From assembly GCA_030613505.1 (NCBI GenBank), contig JAUWLW010000020.1:1-51318 (forward strand): a stretch of 51,318 nucleotides of DNA, in the 5' to 3' direction. The position numbers and the translations under genes are program-made. The stretch's first letter is position 1, and every line of letters starts with the position of its first letter. This stretch comes from Candidatus Zixiibacteriota bacterium (lineage in GTDB: Bacteria > RBG-13-66-14 > B26-G2 > WVWN01). Positions 1 to 9,170 of this stretch are shown here, one piece after another. The notes beneath the pieces were generated by a model, which did no database searches, was not told the origin of the DNA, and saw only the letters and a program-made list of their open reading frames with translations.

Positions 1-1
1 C

Positions 2-562
2 GCGGCGTTGATGTTCGAGTTCGACGGTCCGGGCGCTGCCGTCGCCGACGAGTTGGCGGCGACGGCGGCGATAGCGGGCAAGGCAGCCGTGCGGAAAGTG
101 GAGACCGCTAAGGACGCTTTAGCGGCGGAACGCCTTTGGCGCGCGCGCCGGGGCATTTCGCCGGCGTTGGGTATGCTCGCTCCCCACAAGACGAACGAGG
201 ACGTCTGCGTGCCCCTTTCCCAGATCCCGGCGCTGTTGGAATTCATCGGGCAACTGGAGGAAGCGTACAACGTACCGGTACCTACGTTCGGCCACATCGG
301 CGACGGCAACCTTCACGTCAACTTTATGTACGACCGGCGGGTAGACGGACAGCGCCGGCGCGTCGACGAGGCCGTGGCGCGACTTATGGCCCGGGTTGTG
401 GAGTTGGGCGGGACGATAACGGGCGAGCACGGCGTCGGTACGGCCAAAGCTCCTTTTTTAGGCCTCGAGCAAAGCACGGCGGAATTCGCCTACGCGCGGC
501 GCGTGAAGTCGTACTTCGACGCGCCGGGTCTATTGAACCCGGGAAAAATCTTCGCCGATTGA
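2..562 (+). CDS. FAD-linked oxidase, C-terminal part (GlcD/lactate dehydrogenase type), 5' end outside window
   Basis: The frame is open from the window edge and ends in LLNPGKIFAD, the usual C-terminus of FAD-binding oxidoreductases of the GlcD / D-lactate dehydrogenase / alkyl-DHAP synthase group. Two family motifs are visible: FGHIGDGNLHVN (substrate and metal-binding histidines) and GEHGVG. Only the C-terminal substrate-binding domain (about 187 residues) is here; the FAD-binding domain lies upstream of the window. The enzyme would oxidise a 2-hydroxyacid such as glycolate or lactate in the cytoplasm or at the inner membrane. The exact substrate cannot be read from this part. The ATG at position 11 is internal, since the frame continues without a stop to the edge. 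Confidence 0.9.
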   Translation, partial: AALMFEFDGPGAAVADELAATAAIAGKAAVRKVETAKDALAAERLWRARRGISPALGMLAPHKTNEDVCVPLSQIPALLEFIGQLEEAYNVPVPTFGHIGDGNLHVNFMYDRRVDGQRRRVDEAVARLMARVVELGGTITGEHGVGTAKAPFLGLEQSTAEFAYARRVKSYFDAPGLLNPGKIFAD

Positions 563-572
563 TACCCGCGTT

Positions 573-869
573 GTGGAAAAAGCCGGACGTAAAGGAGGGG
601 TTGCCCGCCGAGCGCCTCGACAACTACGTGGCGGCGCTGTGGAGTGGGTCTACTGCGACGGGCGATACCAGGTAACGGCGCTGGTCTACGGCAAAGACGA
701 ACCTGCCCCGGATAGGCTGGCATTTATCCGGGGAGCGCTTGAGGATAAGTTGGGAAGGAAGACGACGTTCAACGTCCGCTACGTCGCGTACGACGAACTG
801 GGGGGAAAATATGAGTGTCGCCGTTATCACGAGTGGAAGGCGCGGCCTGGCCGCGCCTTTTACTTATGA
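573..869 (+). pseudogene. Frameshifted fragment, perhaps an adenylate-forming ligase C-terminus
   Basis: Directly after the oxidase stop one frame reads PALWKKPDVKEGLPAERL and continues to about position 640. A second frame then takes over with EWVYCDGRYQVTALVYG and RGALEDKLGRKTTFNVRYV. The second piece resembles the small C-terminal domain of phenylacetate-CoA ligase or AMP-binding enzymes (E-D-K-L-G-R-K, F-N-V-R-Y-V, G-G-K-Y), but the match is by eye and weak. Neither frame alone makes a convincing protein. The apparent 3' end runs into a terminator hairpin and overlaps the convergent gene's last codons. The best reading is a decayed or frameshifted gene; a sequencing indel near 640 is the alternative. 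Confidence 0.3.
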
Positions 870-2139
870 TCTCTCCCGCGGCGGCCGTCGCTAGTAATAC
901 GAACATACCGCCGGTTTTCAGGGAAGGGAGGAAATTAGCGGCGAAGCGGCCATACGGCTGGTAATCGAAGCGCCACGCGATTAGGAGGTACGCGGCGGCG
1001 AGCGAGGCGAAGAAAAGACGTCCGCCGGGCCACTTTTCGTGGCGGCATGCCGCGGCCCGCAGAAACGGCAGCAACAGCAATATAAGGGAATGGAACAACG
1101 TCCAATTGTTGAATAGCAATGCCAACGTCGTTAGCGCGGCCCCGGCGGCCGCGGCGCTGAAACGGCTACGTGAGAGCCATATCGTACCGGCGATTAAAAA
1201 CGCGAGCGACGAACTTTTTACTATTACGGGGAAGCACCAGGGGTCTGGTCCGGCGTAAAAACCGTCGAGGAGGCGCGCGAGGAGACCGGCCCAAGAGACG
1301 TTCATATTGTAAGGTAAGATACAGACGAAAAAGGGTGCCACGGCTTCGGTAACGTAAGTTTGCCATAAGCTATAACCCCAAACGCATGCACATACCGCGA
1401 CGAATGTGACGACGGTGACGCCGAATGCGGCCGCCGCCCGCCATCTACGGTTAAATAGGAAATAGAGTAGGAATATAAAGGGGAAAAGTTTAACGAGTGC
1501 GGCCGCGGCTAGGAGTGCACCGGCGGCGGTTTCCTTTCCCCTTTGCCAGGCCAGCACCCCTCCGAATAAAAGGCAGGCTACGAAAAGGTTGGCTTGGCCG
1601 ACGGCGACGTTTGAAATTACCGGGTGGGCAACCAAAGTGAGACCAGCGGCCGCGGCCCAAGGCCAAAAACTTCTTAGGCCGGCGGCGCGAGCGGCGAGTA
1701 CGAACGCGCCGCCTAACATCACGACGTTCGCGAAGACCCAAACCGTCCAAGCCGTTTCGTACGGGAGTTGCGCCACCGGTAAAAACGATAGGTAGAATAA
1801 AGGCGGGTACGCGGCACGCGGTATGGCCGGTACGCCGAGGTCGCCGAGCATCGCAGGGTAGGGACCCCGGCCGGCGAGGTAATCGGAATAGTGGGCGTAG
1901 GGATTGCCGCCCGAGGCGAGGTCGCGGGAAGCGACGTAGTACGAGCCAAAGTCTAGCCCCGGTTCTTTTAACGGTTGAAGTACGCCGTCGGCGACGTAGT
2001 AGAGCGAGGCGACGGCGAGCATGACGACCGTCAACGTTTTGAGAACGCGGCCTTTATGCCAAAAAACAAAAGCCGCGCCGAGGTACGCGACTACGAGGAG
2101 GTTAACGTAATAGTAGAAGGTAATTCCCCAGATTTCCAT
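769..2139 (-). CDS. Polytopic GT87-like (DUF2029) glycosyltransferase
   Basis: This 456-residue integral membrane protein has about ten hydrophobic segments. It resembles the GT87/DUF2029 family of polyprenyl-phosphate-dependent GT-C mannosyl- or arabinosyltransferases. Supporting features are an early periplasmic loop (SYYVASRDLASGGNPY, then YPPLFY), the helix near ANLFVACLLFGGVLAW, and the conserved stretch with ALVKLFPFIFLLYFL. It would transfer a sugar from a lipid-linked donor on the outer face of the inner membrane. It starts 7 nt after the purB stop, so it is probably co-transcribed with purB. The hydrophilic C-terminal tail of about 35 residues overlaps the convergent terminator. Acceptor and sugar are unknown. 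Confidence 0.8.
   Translation of the reverse strand: MEIWGITFYYYVNLLVVAYLGAAFVFWHKGRVLKTLTVVMLAVASLYYVADGVLQPLKEPGLDFGSYYVASRDLASGGNPYAHYSDYLAGRGPYPAMLGDLGVPAIPRAAYPPLFYLSFLPVAQLPYETAWTVWVFANVVMLGGAFVLAARAAGLRSFWPWAAAAGLTLVAHPVISNVAVGQANLFVACLLFGGVLAWQRGKETAAGALLAAAALVKLFPFIFLLYFLFNRRWRAAAAFGVTVVTFVAVCACVWGYSLWQTYVTEAVAPFFVCILPYNMNVSWAGLLARLLDGFYAGPDPWCFPVIVKSSSLAFLIAGTIWLSRSRFSAAAAGAALTTLALLFNNWTLFHSLILLLLPFLRAAACRHEKWPGGRLFFASLAAAYLLIAWRFDYQPYGRFAANFLPSLKTGGMFVLLATAAAGEIISKRRGQAAPSTRDNGDTHIFPPVRRTRRSGR
837..865 (+). terminator. Rho-independent terminator
   Basis: A perfect 11-bp stem (AAGGCGCGGCC / GGCCGCGCCTT) with a one-base loop is followed by TTTT on the plus strand. It would end transcription from the oxidase side. 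It lies inside the last codons of the convergent glycosyltransferase gene. Confidence 0.65.
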
Positions 2140-2146
2140 ATTTCGT

Positions 2147-3445
2147 TTATTTCATGTCCGCCCGGGCGAAGATATCGTCGACGTGCCTTAGGAAATATTC
2201 GACGCGGAAACATTCGCTCAGTTTTTTTCCCGGGAGGTACTTTTTGACGAGCGGCTCGCGGGCAAGCGCCGTTCGCAAATCCTTCACCCGGCCGGCCGCC
2301 ACCCTCGTGGCCTGCCGTTGGACGACGTCGTACGCCTCCTCCCTCGACGCGCCCGCGGCGGCGAGCTCGACCAATACCCTCCCCGAGAAGATTAGACCCC
2401 GGGTGGTCTCCAGGTTCTCTTTCATGCGGCGCGGATAGACGGCGAGGCCTTCCAATACGTAATTCATTACGTCCAGCATATAGTAGATCGTCGTCGTCGC
2501 GTCGGGGAAAATTATGCGCTCGGCGGAGGAGTGGCTTATGTCCCGTTCGTGCCACAGCGCTACGTTTTCGAGGGCCGCGACGAGCCATCCCCGCAGCAAG
2601 CGCGCCAGGCCGCAGATACGTTCGCATAACTCCGGATTGCGTTTGTGAGGCATGGAGCTCGAGCCCTTTTGGCCGCGGCGGAACGGTTCCGCGGCTTCGC
2701 CGACCTCGGTCCGCTGCAGCGCCCGGATCTCGAGGGCGATCTTCTCGAGCGTGGCGCCGCATATGGCCAGCGCGGCGACGTACTCCGCGTGGCGGTCGCG
2801 CTGGATTACCTGCGTGACGGCGGCCGCGGGTTTTAAACCGAGTTGCCGCAACGCGTCCGCCTCGACGGCGGGCGGTACCTGCGCTAACGTCCCGACCGGC
2901 CCCGCGATCTTGCCCACCGAGACGGCGCGGCGGGCACGGCGGATCCGTTCGCGGGTTCGTAAGAGCTCCTGGTGGTATACGAGGAACTTAAGGCCGAAGG
3001 TGGTCGGTTCGGCGTGGATGCCGTGCGTGCGCCCTATCATAGGCGTATTCTTGTACTTCAACGCTATCTTAGCGGCGGCGTCTATCGTGCCCTCGAGTTT
3101 CCGGAGTATTAACGTGGCCGCTTGCTTTAGCGCCAGGATGAGCGAGGTGTCGACGACGTCTTCGGAAGTAAGGCCCAGGTGGATAAAGCGGCTCGGCGGG
3201 CCGACGTTTTCGTTGACGTTGGTGAGGAAGGCGATTACGTGGTGGCCTACGGTTTTCTCTATCTCGAGGATGCGGTCGACGTCGAAGCGGGCGCGACTTT
3301 CGATCTCGCGTAGGGCTTTGGCCGGTATGCGGCCTGTGCGGCGCCACGCCCGGCAGACCGCGAGTTCTACGTCGAGCCACCGGCCGTACTTGGCCTCTTC
3401 GGACCAGAGCTTCGCCATCGGCGGGAGAGTGTATCGGGGGATCAT
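2147..3445 (-). CDS. purB: Adenylosuccinate lyase
   Basis: This 432-residue enzyme of the fumarase/aspartase superfamily starts MIPRYTLPPM, typical of bacterial PurB. It contains the superfamily signature SSSMPHKRNPELCERI (about residues 263-278), the catalytic Ser loop. GRTHGIHAEPTTFG and TSEDVVDTS supply other active-site segments. It cleaves SAICAR to AICAR and adenylosuccinate to AMP, so it acts twice in purine synthesis. The length is normal. The GT87-like gene follows after 7 nt and the HtrA gene lies downstream of nothing shared, being separated by 64 nt upstream of purB's end of the cluster. No other purine gene is nearby. Confidence 0.96.
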   Translation of the reverse strand: MIPRYTLPPMAKLWSEEAKYGRWLDVELAVCRAWRRTGRIPAKALREIESRARFDVDRILEIEKTVGHHVIAFLTNVNENVGPPSRFIHLGLTSEDVVDTSLILALKQAATLILRKLEGTIDAAAKIALKYKNTPMIGRTHGIHAEPTTFGLKFLVYHQELLRTRERIRRARRAVSVGKIAGPVGTLAQVPPAVEADALRQLGLKPAAAVTQVIQRDRHAEYVAALAICGATLEKIALEIRALQRTEVGEAAEPFRRGQKGSSSMPHKRNPELCERICGLARLLRGWLVAALENVALWHERDISHSSAERIIFPDATTTIYYMLDVMNYVLEGLAVYPRRMKENLETTRGLIFSGRVLVELAAAGASREEAYDVVQRQATRVAAGRVKDLRTALAREPLVKKYLPGKKLSECFRVEYFLRHVDDIFARADMK

Positions 3446-3509
3446 CGCAAAATCGCCCTTCGTTGCAAGTTGGTCGTGCCGGTGCCGGCGTTACGCGGCG
3501 TGTTTTGAA

Positions 3510-4688
3510 TTACGGGCCGGGACAAGCTTCGGTCGGGATTTTCCCGTCCATCATCTGGCCGTCCCGGCGTACTTTCAAGTTTACCGCGGCCCCGGGTTTA
3601 ATCCCTGAAAATACGGAGCAATAGGTGTCCACGTCGTTAACCGGTTTGCCGTTCACCGCCAAGATGACGTCGCCGCGGCGCAAGTTGACTTGGAACGCGG
3701 GCGCGTTTTCGTCGATGTCGCTTATAAGTAAGCCGTCTTCGTCGGGCAGTCCTATGTACTTGGCGACGGCCGGCGTTACCTCGACGAGGTAGGCGCCGAT
3801 CCAAGCGCGGCCGGGGTAGCTTTCGGCGATGACTTTCCGCGCGGCGTCCCGGGCGACGTTGATAGGCACGGCGAAGCCGATGCCGAGGGAGCCGCCGCTG
3901 GTGGTTATTATCGTAACGTTAATGCCTACGGCCTGGCCCAGCGCGTTCACCAGCGGGCCGCCGGAATTGCCCGGGTTGATGGAGGCGTCGGTTTGGACCA
4001 GGTCGTCGTAGAAGCGAAAGCCTCCCTGGCCGGTGCTCTTCATCTGGCGGTGAAGGGCTGAGATGACTCCCACCGAGACGGTGGGTGAAGTGCTCTCGAC
4101 GACGTGGCCGAAGGGATTGCCGATGGCGATGGCCCACTCGCCGATCATAAGGTCCGAAGAATCGCCCAGCTCGACGTACGGGAAGTTAGACCCTTCAATT
4201 TTGAGTACGGCGACGTCGTGTTCGTAATCGGAACCTATCCACTTGGCCTCGAGGGTCCGGTCGTCCGGTAGCGTCACCTCGATCTTGTCGGCGCCGTGGA
4301 TGACGTGTTCCGCGGTGAGGATATAGCCGTCGGGGTCGAATATAAACCCGGACCCCATGGAAGGTACCTCTTCCTCGTATTCCTGGAAGGGCGGGCCCAT
4401 GAAATCGCGGTAGAAGTCTTGCCACAACGGGCTGAAGAACGGGTTGAAGACGCGGCGCCGGACCGTCTGCACCGTGTTTATGGTAACCACGGCCTTGCTG
4501 CATTTCGCGGAGGCGGTGACGATGGCGTTATTGCGGCTGGCGGTGACGGCGGCATCGGCCGCCGCCAGGGAAGGTTCCTTCAGGCCCGCGGGGGTTCCCT
4601 TTCCGGGCGGCTGCGCGCAGCCGGGAATAGGTACCAGCGCGGCAACGGCGAGCGCCGCGCCCGCCGCCGTTATAATTCTACGTCTCAA
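3510..4688 (-). CDS. HtrA/DegP-type periplasmic serine protease with one PDZ domain
   Basis: This 392-residue trypsin-like protease has the catalytic triad His128 (LTAEHVIHG), Asp158 (YEHDVAVLKI) and Ser242 (NPGNSGGPL). A single PDZ domain follows (about residues 300-385; DVILAVNGKPVNDVDTY). The N-terminus has a hydrophobic segment ending in PIPGC, a non-canonical lipobox, so it may be a lipoprotein facing the periplasm. It would degrade or hold misfolded envelope proteins. The start is TTG, with AGAGGT about 8 nt upstream. It lies 32 nt downstream of the M28 peptidase gene and is probably co-transcribed with it. Two-PDZ members (DegP) are longer; one PDZ fits DegS/HtrA. Confidence 0.93.
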   Translation of the reverse strand: MRRRIITAAGAALAVAALVPIPGCAQPPGKGTPAGLKEPSLAAADAAVTASRNNAIVTASAKCSKAVVTINTVQTVRRRVFNPFFSPLWQDFYRDFMGPPFQEYEEEVPSMGSGFIFDPDGYILTAEHVIHGADKIEVTLPDDRTLEAKWIGSDYEHDVAVLKIEGSNFPYVELGDSSDLMIGEWAIAIGNPFGHVVESTSPTVSVGVISALHRQMKSTGQGGFRFYDDLVQTDASINPGNSGGPLVNALGQAVGINVTIITTSGGSLGIGFAVPINVARDAARKVIAESYPGRAWIGAYLVEVTPAVAKYIGLPDEDGLLISDIDENAPAFQVNLRRGDVILAVNGKPVNDVDTYCSVFSGIKPGAAVNLKVRRDGQMMDGKIPTEACPGP

Positions 4689-4720
4689 TTGCGTTACCTC
4701 TTAAGTACTGGCGCGGTCGC

Positions 4721-7156
4721 TTAGCGAATAACCGCGAGTTTACCTATTTTCCGTTCGCCCGAGGGGGCTTCGATTACGTACAGATAGACGCCGCTCGATT
4801 TTATCGTTTCGGTCTTTAGCTCGAGCTCGAGCGCCCAGAGCGGTTCGGCGCCGTTGGCGCCTTCGTAAACGAGCTCGCCGGCGACGTTATAAAAATTTAT
4901 CTTCGAGTAAGGAGGAAGGTCGGCGAAATATACACGTCCTTTGTGTTTACCGGGTTTATAGGGATTCGGATATACTTTGACGGCGTCGAGCGAGCTTGTG
5001 GCCGGCGTAGAGGTTGGGGAGGCGAGGGAGGCCGCGGCGGCGACGACTCCCCGGGTCATCGTCGTCGCGACGTCGAAGTTTACTTTTTCGATCGTGTCTT
5101 TGCTGGTGTTAGCGTATTTATAGATTAGGGGCCAATCCTCGATGACCAGGTTGGCGGTGTAGCCGAACGCCCAGAACGGCGCGTGGTCGCTATACCACAT
5201 CTTCTCGTCGACTATTACGTCCACGTAGAGGTCGGCGACGTACGTCGCGACCGCGGCGCGGGCGTACTCCGCGAGCCACACGCTGTTGCGGTCCGTAACG
5301 ACGTCCGCATCTTCGGGGAATTTGCCCTTGTACCCCAGCATATCCATATTCAGGACGCCCAGTAGGGGTTCGCCGGCGGTGGCCATCTTCGAGGCGAAGT
5401 GCGACGAGCCGAGGAGGCCTTCCTCCTCGCCCGAGTAGCAGATATATATCACGTCGCGGCGGTAAGCGTGGTTCCGGCTCGCGCGGGCGAACTCGAGGAC
5501 CGCGGCCGTCCCGGTGGCGTTGTCGTCCGCGCCCGGCGCCGGCGCGTCGGGTCGCTCGAGAGAGGATAACTCCGATACGGAGTCGTAGTGGGCGCATACC
5601 AGGACGGTCCCGGGTACGTCGCCGCTGCCGCGCTGTTCGGCCCAGACGTTGTCCCACACGAACTCGGACGCCGGATCCGCGTTCCCGGCCTGGTCTTCCC
5701 ACGAATCGCCGCCGTCGGGGCTATAGAGTAGCGCGCCGCCCCCCGCGCCGCACCACACGACCTCCGGCGGTGCCGCGGCGACGGTGTATAACACGTACTT
5801 TGGCGCGGCCTTCTTTTGCCAGCTCGAGCCGTCGCGCGTGCGCCAGAAACCTCCTATGCCTCCCACGATGTATCCGTAATCCCCGGAGAAGCTTACGTCG
5901 CGTAAGAGCGTACCCGTCCTAATCTCGAGCGGCGTCCAGGTCGCGCCGCCGTCCGCCGAGCGCAGTACCGTTCCGTCTTCGCCGACGACGTACGCTTCGG
6001 CGGCGTTTCGATGAGCCACGGCGTCGAGTTTTAATTTGGGCGGAGCGCCGACCCGTTTCCAGCTCACGCCGCCGTCCGTCGTCCGGGCGAGGTAACCGCT
6101 TGCGCCGCATATCAGGCCGTTGTTGCCGTCGCTGAACGAGACCCCCCACAACCACTCGTCGACGACGCTCAGCCGTTGCCAATTGTCGCCGCCGTCCAGC
6201 GTTCGAAAGACCGCGCCGTACGACGTGACGGCCCAACCGCGGCTACCGTTGAGGAAATATAGGTCGGTGATGTTATCTTGCGTTATGGTTTGCTTATCCC
6301 ACGTTAGGCCGCCGTCTTGAGTGCGCCAGATCACGCCGTCCGCCCCGCCTAGCCACGCCACGTCCGCCGAGGCGCAGGCTACGGCGCTCAACTCGTCGCC
6401 GCCTGCCCGGGTCATAACTCGCCAACGCTTACCGCCGTTGGTCGTCTTGGCGACGACGCCGAGCTCGCCCGCCGCCCAGGCGACGTCGCCGTTGGCCGCG
6501 GCTACTCTTTTTAACTCCGGCCCGAAGTAACGGTCCCGCTTGACGTCGAGGTTAACGGCGGATAGGGCGTCTTCTATGTAGTCGGCGACTTGCTTGCACT
6601 TATAGCTATAGGAGTATCGTGTGCCGAAGGCGACTAAGTCGCGGACGGTTCTTTCGTAGCGGCCGCGGTTGACGGCGGCTACGATTTCCGCTACTTCGTT
6701 TCGCGCCTCGAACGTGACGGGCCGCGGCTTTTTAGCAAAAGCCTCGAAGTCGACGGCTATGGGCCGGAGTCGCCTGGCGCGGTCGCGGGCGACGACGTCG
6801 ACGTCGCGAGGGGTCGCGACGATGTAACGCGACGGGCCGATGGTAAGTAGGACGTCGGCGGCGGCCGGTAGCGCGGCTACCGGCAGCCGGACCTCCCAAA
6901 TATTCTTTTGGGACGGGTCTTCGGCGATAACGTCGAAGCGGAAACCTCGGGCTTTCAGTCGCTCGCCGTAGCCGATGCTCACCTCGCCCACGGCGTAATC
7001 TTCGTAAGCCGCGTACGGCACGAACGACGTGTTCGCCAGGCGCGACGGCGCGCCGTCGTAGTAGACGCGGATTAAATGGTCGTACGCGCCCGGCGCCGGT
7101 ACCGCCCCGACGGCGAAAACCGAACAGGCTATAAAAATTATTTTACCGATGCGCAT
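4721..7156 (-). CDS. Secreted M28 zinc aminopeptidase with YCF48/BNR-like propeller and C-terminal sorting-type domain
   Basis: This 811-residue protein starts with a signal peptide (cleavage near VPAPGA). An N-terminal domain is followed by propeller repeats (about residues 215-500) with recurring units such as TTNGGKRWRV, TQDGGLTWDK and SADGGATWTP, typical of YCF48/BNR folds. The M28 peptidase domain follows; likely zinc ligands are His in CAHYDS (~520), Asp in GADDNATG (~545), Glu in YSGEEEGLLG (~577), Asp in LNMDMLG (~604) and His in YSDHAPF (~655). The last ~85 residues (VYPNPY, NVAGELVYEG, GVYLYVI) form a FlgD-Ig/type A-like C-terminal domain. Inserting the propeller before the catalytic motifs is unusual. 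It is probably a cell-surface or secreted peptidase. Confidence 0.88.
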   Translation of the reverse strand: MRIGKIIFIACSVFAVGAVPAPGAYDHLIRVYYDGAPSRLANTSFVPYAAYEDYAVGEVSIGYGERLKARGFRFDVIAEDPSQKNIWEVRLPVAALPAAADVLLTIGPSRYIVATPRDVDVVARDRARRLRPIAVDFEAFAKKPRPVTFEARNEVAEIVAAVNRGRYERTVRDLVAFGTRYSYSYKCKQVADYIEDALSAVNLDVKRDRYFGPELKRVAAANGDVAWAAGELGVVAKTTNGGKRWRVMTRAGGDELSAVACASADVAWLGGADGVIWRTQDGGLTWDKQTITQDNITDLYFLNGSRGWAVTSYGAVFRTLDGGDNWQRLSVVDEWLWGVSFSDGNNGLICGASGYLARTTDGGVSWKRVGAPPKLKLDAVAHRNAAEAYVVGEDGTVLRSADGGATWTPLEIRTGTLLRDVSFSGDYGYIVGGIGGFWRTRDGSSWQKKAAPKYVLYTVAAAPPEVVWCGAGGGALLYSPDGGDSWEDQAGNADPASEFVWDNVWAEQRGSGDVPGTVLVCAHYDSVSELSSLERPDAPAPGADDNATGTAAVLEFARASRNHAYRRDVIYICYSGEEEGLLGSSHFASKMATAGEPLLGVLNMDMLGYKGKFPEDADVVTDRNSVWLAEYARAAVATYVADLYVDVIVDEKMWYSDHAPFWAFGYTANLVIEDWPLIYKYANTSKDTIEKVNFDVATTMTRGVVAAAASLASPTSTPATSSLDAVKVYPNPYKPGKHKGRVYFADLPPYSKINFYNVAGELVYEGANGAEPLWALELELKTETIKSSGVYLYVIEAPSGERKIGKLAVIR

Positions 7157-7312
7157 AAGCGTACCACCCTATATTAGTGCGATTGGGACCCTCATCGTTA
7201 GGTATATATTAGCATAGGCCGGTTTCGGGTGGGAGTATAACTTGGTCGCCGGCGCGTTTACGTCGACTCGGGAATGAGGTTCCGCGGTAATCGGGAGTTA
7301 AGGCCGGAGTTT

Positions 7313-9151
7313 TTACTTGACGTAGCCCATCGTCTTCATGGCGTCGCGGATAGCGCCGTCCTCGCTTGCGGCGCGATAACGCTGCCGCAGCCTGGCGTTG
7401 GCGGCGCGCCAGTCGGTCAAAAGCTTCCAAAGTTCGACGGCTTCGTAGTCTGAAGGGGGCTTGGGCCAAAGCTCTCCCGGGTCGTCGGCCAGGTCGTACC
7501 ACGCGGCGGCATCCCGGTATTTGTAGTTGTATATTAACTTATTGCCTTTATAGTACACCGCTTCTTTGCTACTTCCCTTCAGCTGCGTCGGCCCGGCGAA
7601 AGAGGGGCGTTCGCATCCGAAGTCGGATATCGCCGGAAGCAGCGAACGACCTTGGATGGAAATGGGTATCCCGACGCCCAGGTAGTCGAGCACGGTGGGG
7701 GCTATGTCGATGAGGTCGACGGGCATGTTTATATGCCCCGAGCCGTAGCCGGGCAATTTTACGATTAAAGGTACGCGTAGCAATTCCTCGTATACGGTGT
7801 GGCCGTGGTCGACGCCGCCGTGCTCGAAAAACTCCTCGCCGTGGTCGCTCGAGATGATGACGACCGTATTCGGCCGGCCCTCGAGCACCCGCAGTATCCG
7901 GCCCAACTCGTGGTCGACGTACCGGACTTCGCCGTTGTAGTTTTCGCGGCGGAGGCCGCCGTCCCCGGGCATTTTCCGGCTACGTCTTTTCGCCGATTCG
8001 ATAACGGCGGCGTCCACGTATTCCGGGGGCGGCCAATACGGCGCGTGGGGGTCGAGGTAATGAAGCCAGAGGAAAAAGGGGCGGCCGCCGCGACGCTCGA
8101 GCCGTTTTAACGTAGCGTCCGTCAGGACGGTCGTAATCCTCGAGTCGCGCTTCTCCTCGCGGCCTTTGCGGAAAGCGGGAAAGAAGAGGTTGGTGTCGTA
8201 GTAACCGATGGTTTTGAGCCAGCCGACCATATTCCAGTAGTGGAAATCTCGGAAGCCGCGGGTAACGCCGGTGAAGGGTAGACATAGCTCGTTGGCTACG
8301 ACGGCTCGCGTGTCGTAACCGCGGGAGGCGAGGATTTCGGCCAGCGTGGGTTGGCTCGTCCCGAGCGGGCGATTGGCCGCGGCCTCGTGCACCGCCGGAT
8401 ACTGGGAGGTGAATATCGTCGCGAAGGACGGCAGCGTCCAGGAAGCCTGCGAACGGGCATAGCGGAAGACGTAGGTGTTTTCAGCGAATCGGTCGATATT
8501 GGGCGTCAGCGATTTGGTGCCGTCGTCCGGGCCGAAGGCGTCGGCGCGCCAGGCGTCGAGCGTTATGAGGAAAACGTCGGGGTAGCCAGCCGGCGGTTCC
8601 GGCCTGGCCGTGGCCTGGGCTACGTTCCATATTAAAAGGATACCCCAACCGGCTAGCGCGGCCGCGGCGGCGGCCGCCGCGACGCGCCGCGGCGTTTTTA
8701 TTTTACCCGACAGTTTGTAGAGGATTAAAGCCGTGGCGACAATCAATACGACCATCGGCCCGAATAAAAAGGCGAAGAACCCGGCCGGTTCCCAGACGTT
8801 GAACTCCCGCCCCCAAAGCTCGAACCTTTTTAATTTCGAGATCGCGATTGCGGCCCAAAAAAGGTTGGTCGCCAACGCGCACCCGAGCATCGCCGCCGCG
8901 GCCGCGCGCGCCGGCGACGGCCCTCTACGCCTGCGAGCGCGGGCGACCACCGCGGCGGTTAAAAAGGTTGAAGCGCCTACTACCGCGGAGAGTATCGCGT
9001 AAAAAAGACAGCGGTGGACAAGTGAGAGGGGGAAGTTTTCGACGGGCGTAACCCCGCCCGGCCTAAAGCCTAGGGCGAGTAACCCCTCGAGAAGGCCATA
9101 CGCAAACCCGGTCGCCAGAACGGTGGCCGGGTATAAAATTGCTCTCTTCAT
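7313..9151 (-). CDS. Membrane-anchored sulfatase-fold (alkaline phosphatase superfamily) protein, Thr nucleophile
   Basis: This 612-residue protein has about five N-terminal transmembrane segments (residues 1-180), then a sulfatase-fold domain. Metal-site motifs are LITLDAWRADAFG and IISSDHGEEFFEHG. The nucleophile region reads SWTLPSFATIFTSQYP, so Thr (~236) replaces the Cys/Ser of the C-x-P-S-R motif that is converted to formylglycine. This points to a phosphotransferase or phosphodiesterase (LtaS/EptA-like chemistry) acting in the periplasm rather than a true sulfatase. It ends TMGYVK, like its two paralogues here. The interrupted DUF6884-like gene lies 19 nt upstream. The substrate is unknown; envelope lipid or glycan modification is likely. 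Confidence 0.85.
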   Translation of the reverse strand: MKRAILYPATVLATGFAYGLLEGLLALGFRPGGVTPVENFPLSLVHRCLFYAILSAVVGASTFLTAAVVARARRRRGPSPARAAAAAMLGCALATNLFWAAIAISKLKRFELWGREFNVWEPAGFFAFLFGPMVVLIVATALILYKLSGKIKTPRRVAAAAAAAALAGWGILLIWNVAQATARPEPPAGYPDVFLITLDAWRADAFGPDDGTKSLTPNIDRFAENTYVFRYARSQASWTLPSFATIFTSQYPAVHEAAANRPLGTSQPTLAEILASRGYDTRAVVANELCLPFTGVTRGFRDFHYWNMVGWLKTIGYYDTNLFFPAFRKGREEKRDSRITTVLTDATLKRLERRGGRPFFLWLHYLDPHAPYWPPPEYVDAAVIESAKRRSRKMPGDGGLRRENYNGEVRYVDHELGRILRVLEGRPNTVVIISSDHGEEFFEHGGVDHGHTVYEELLRVPLIVKLPGYGSGHINMPVDLIDIAPTVLDYLGVGIPISIQGRSLLPAISDFGCERPSFAGPTQLKGSSKEAVYYKGNKLIYNYKYRDAAAWYDLADDPGELWPKPPSDYEAVELWKLLTDWRAANARLRQRYRAASEDGAIRDAMKTMGYVK

Positions 9152-9170
9152 GCGTGCGGTTTAGGAATCG

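Noticed and set aside
2652-3608. 318-codon plus-strand open frame opposite purB and the HtrA gene
   Set aside because: It is antisense to two well-identified genes, is Arg/Ser-rich and has no family features: a shadow frame typical of GC-rich DNA.
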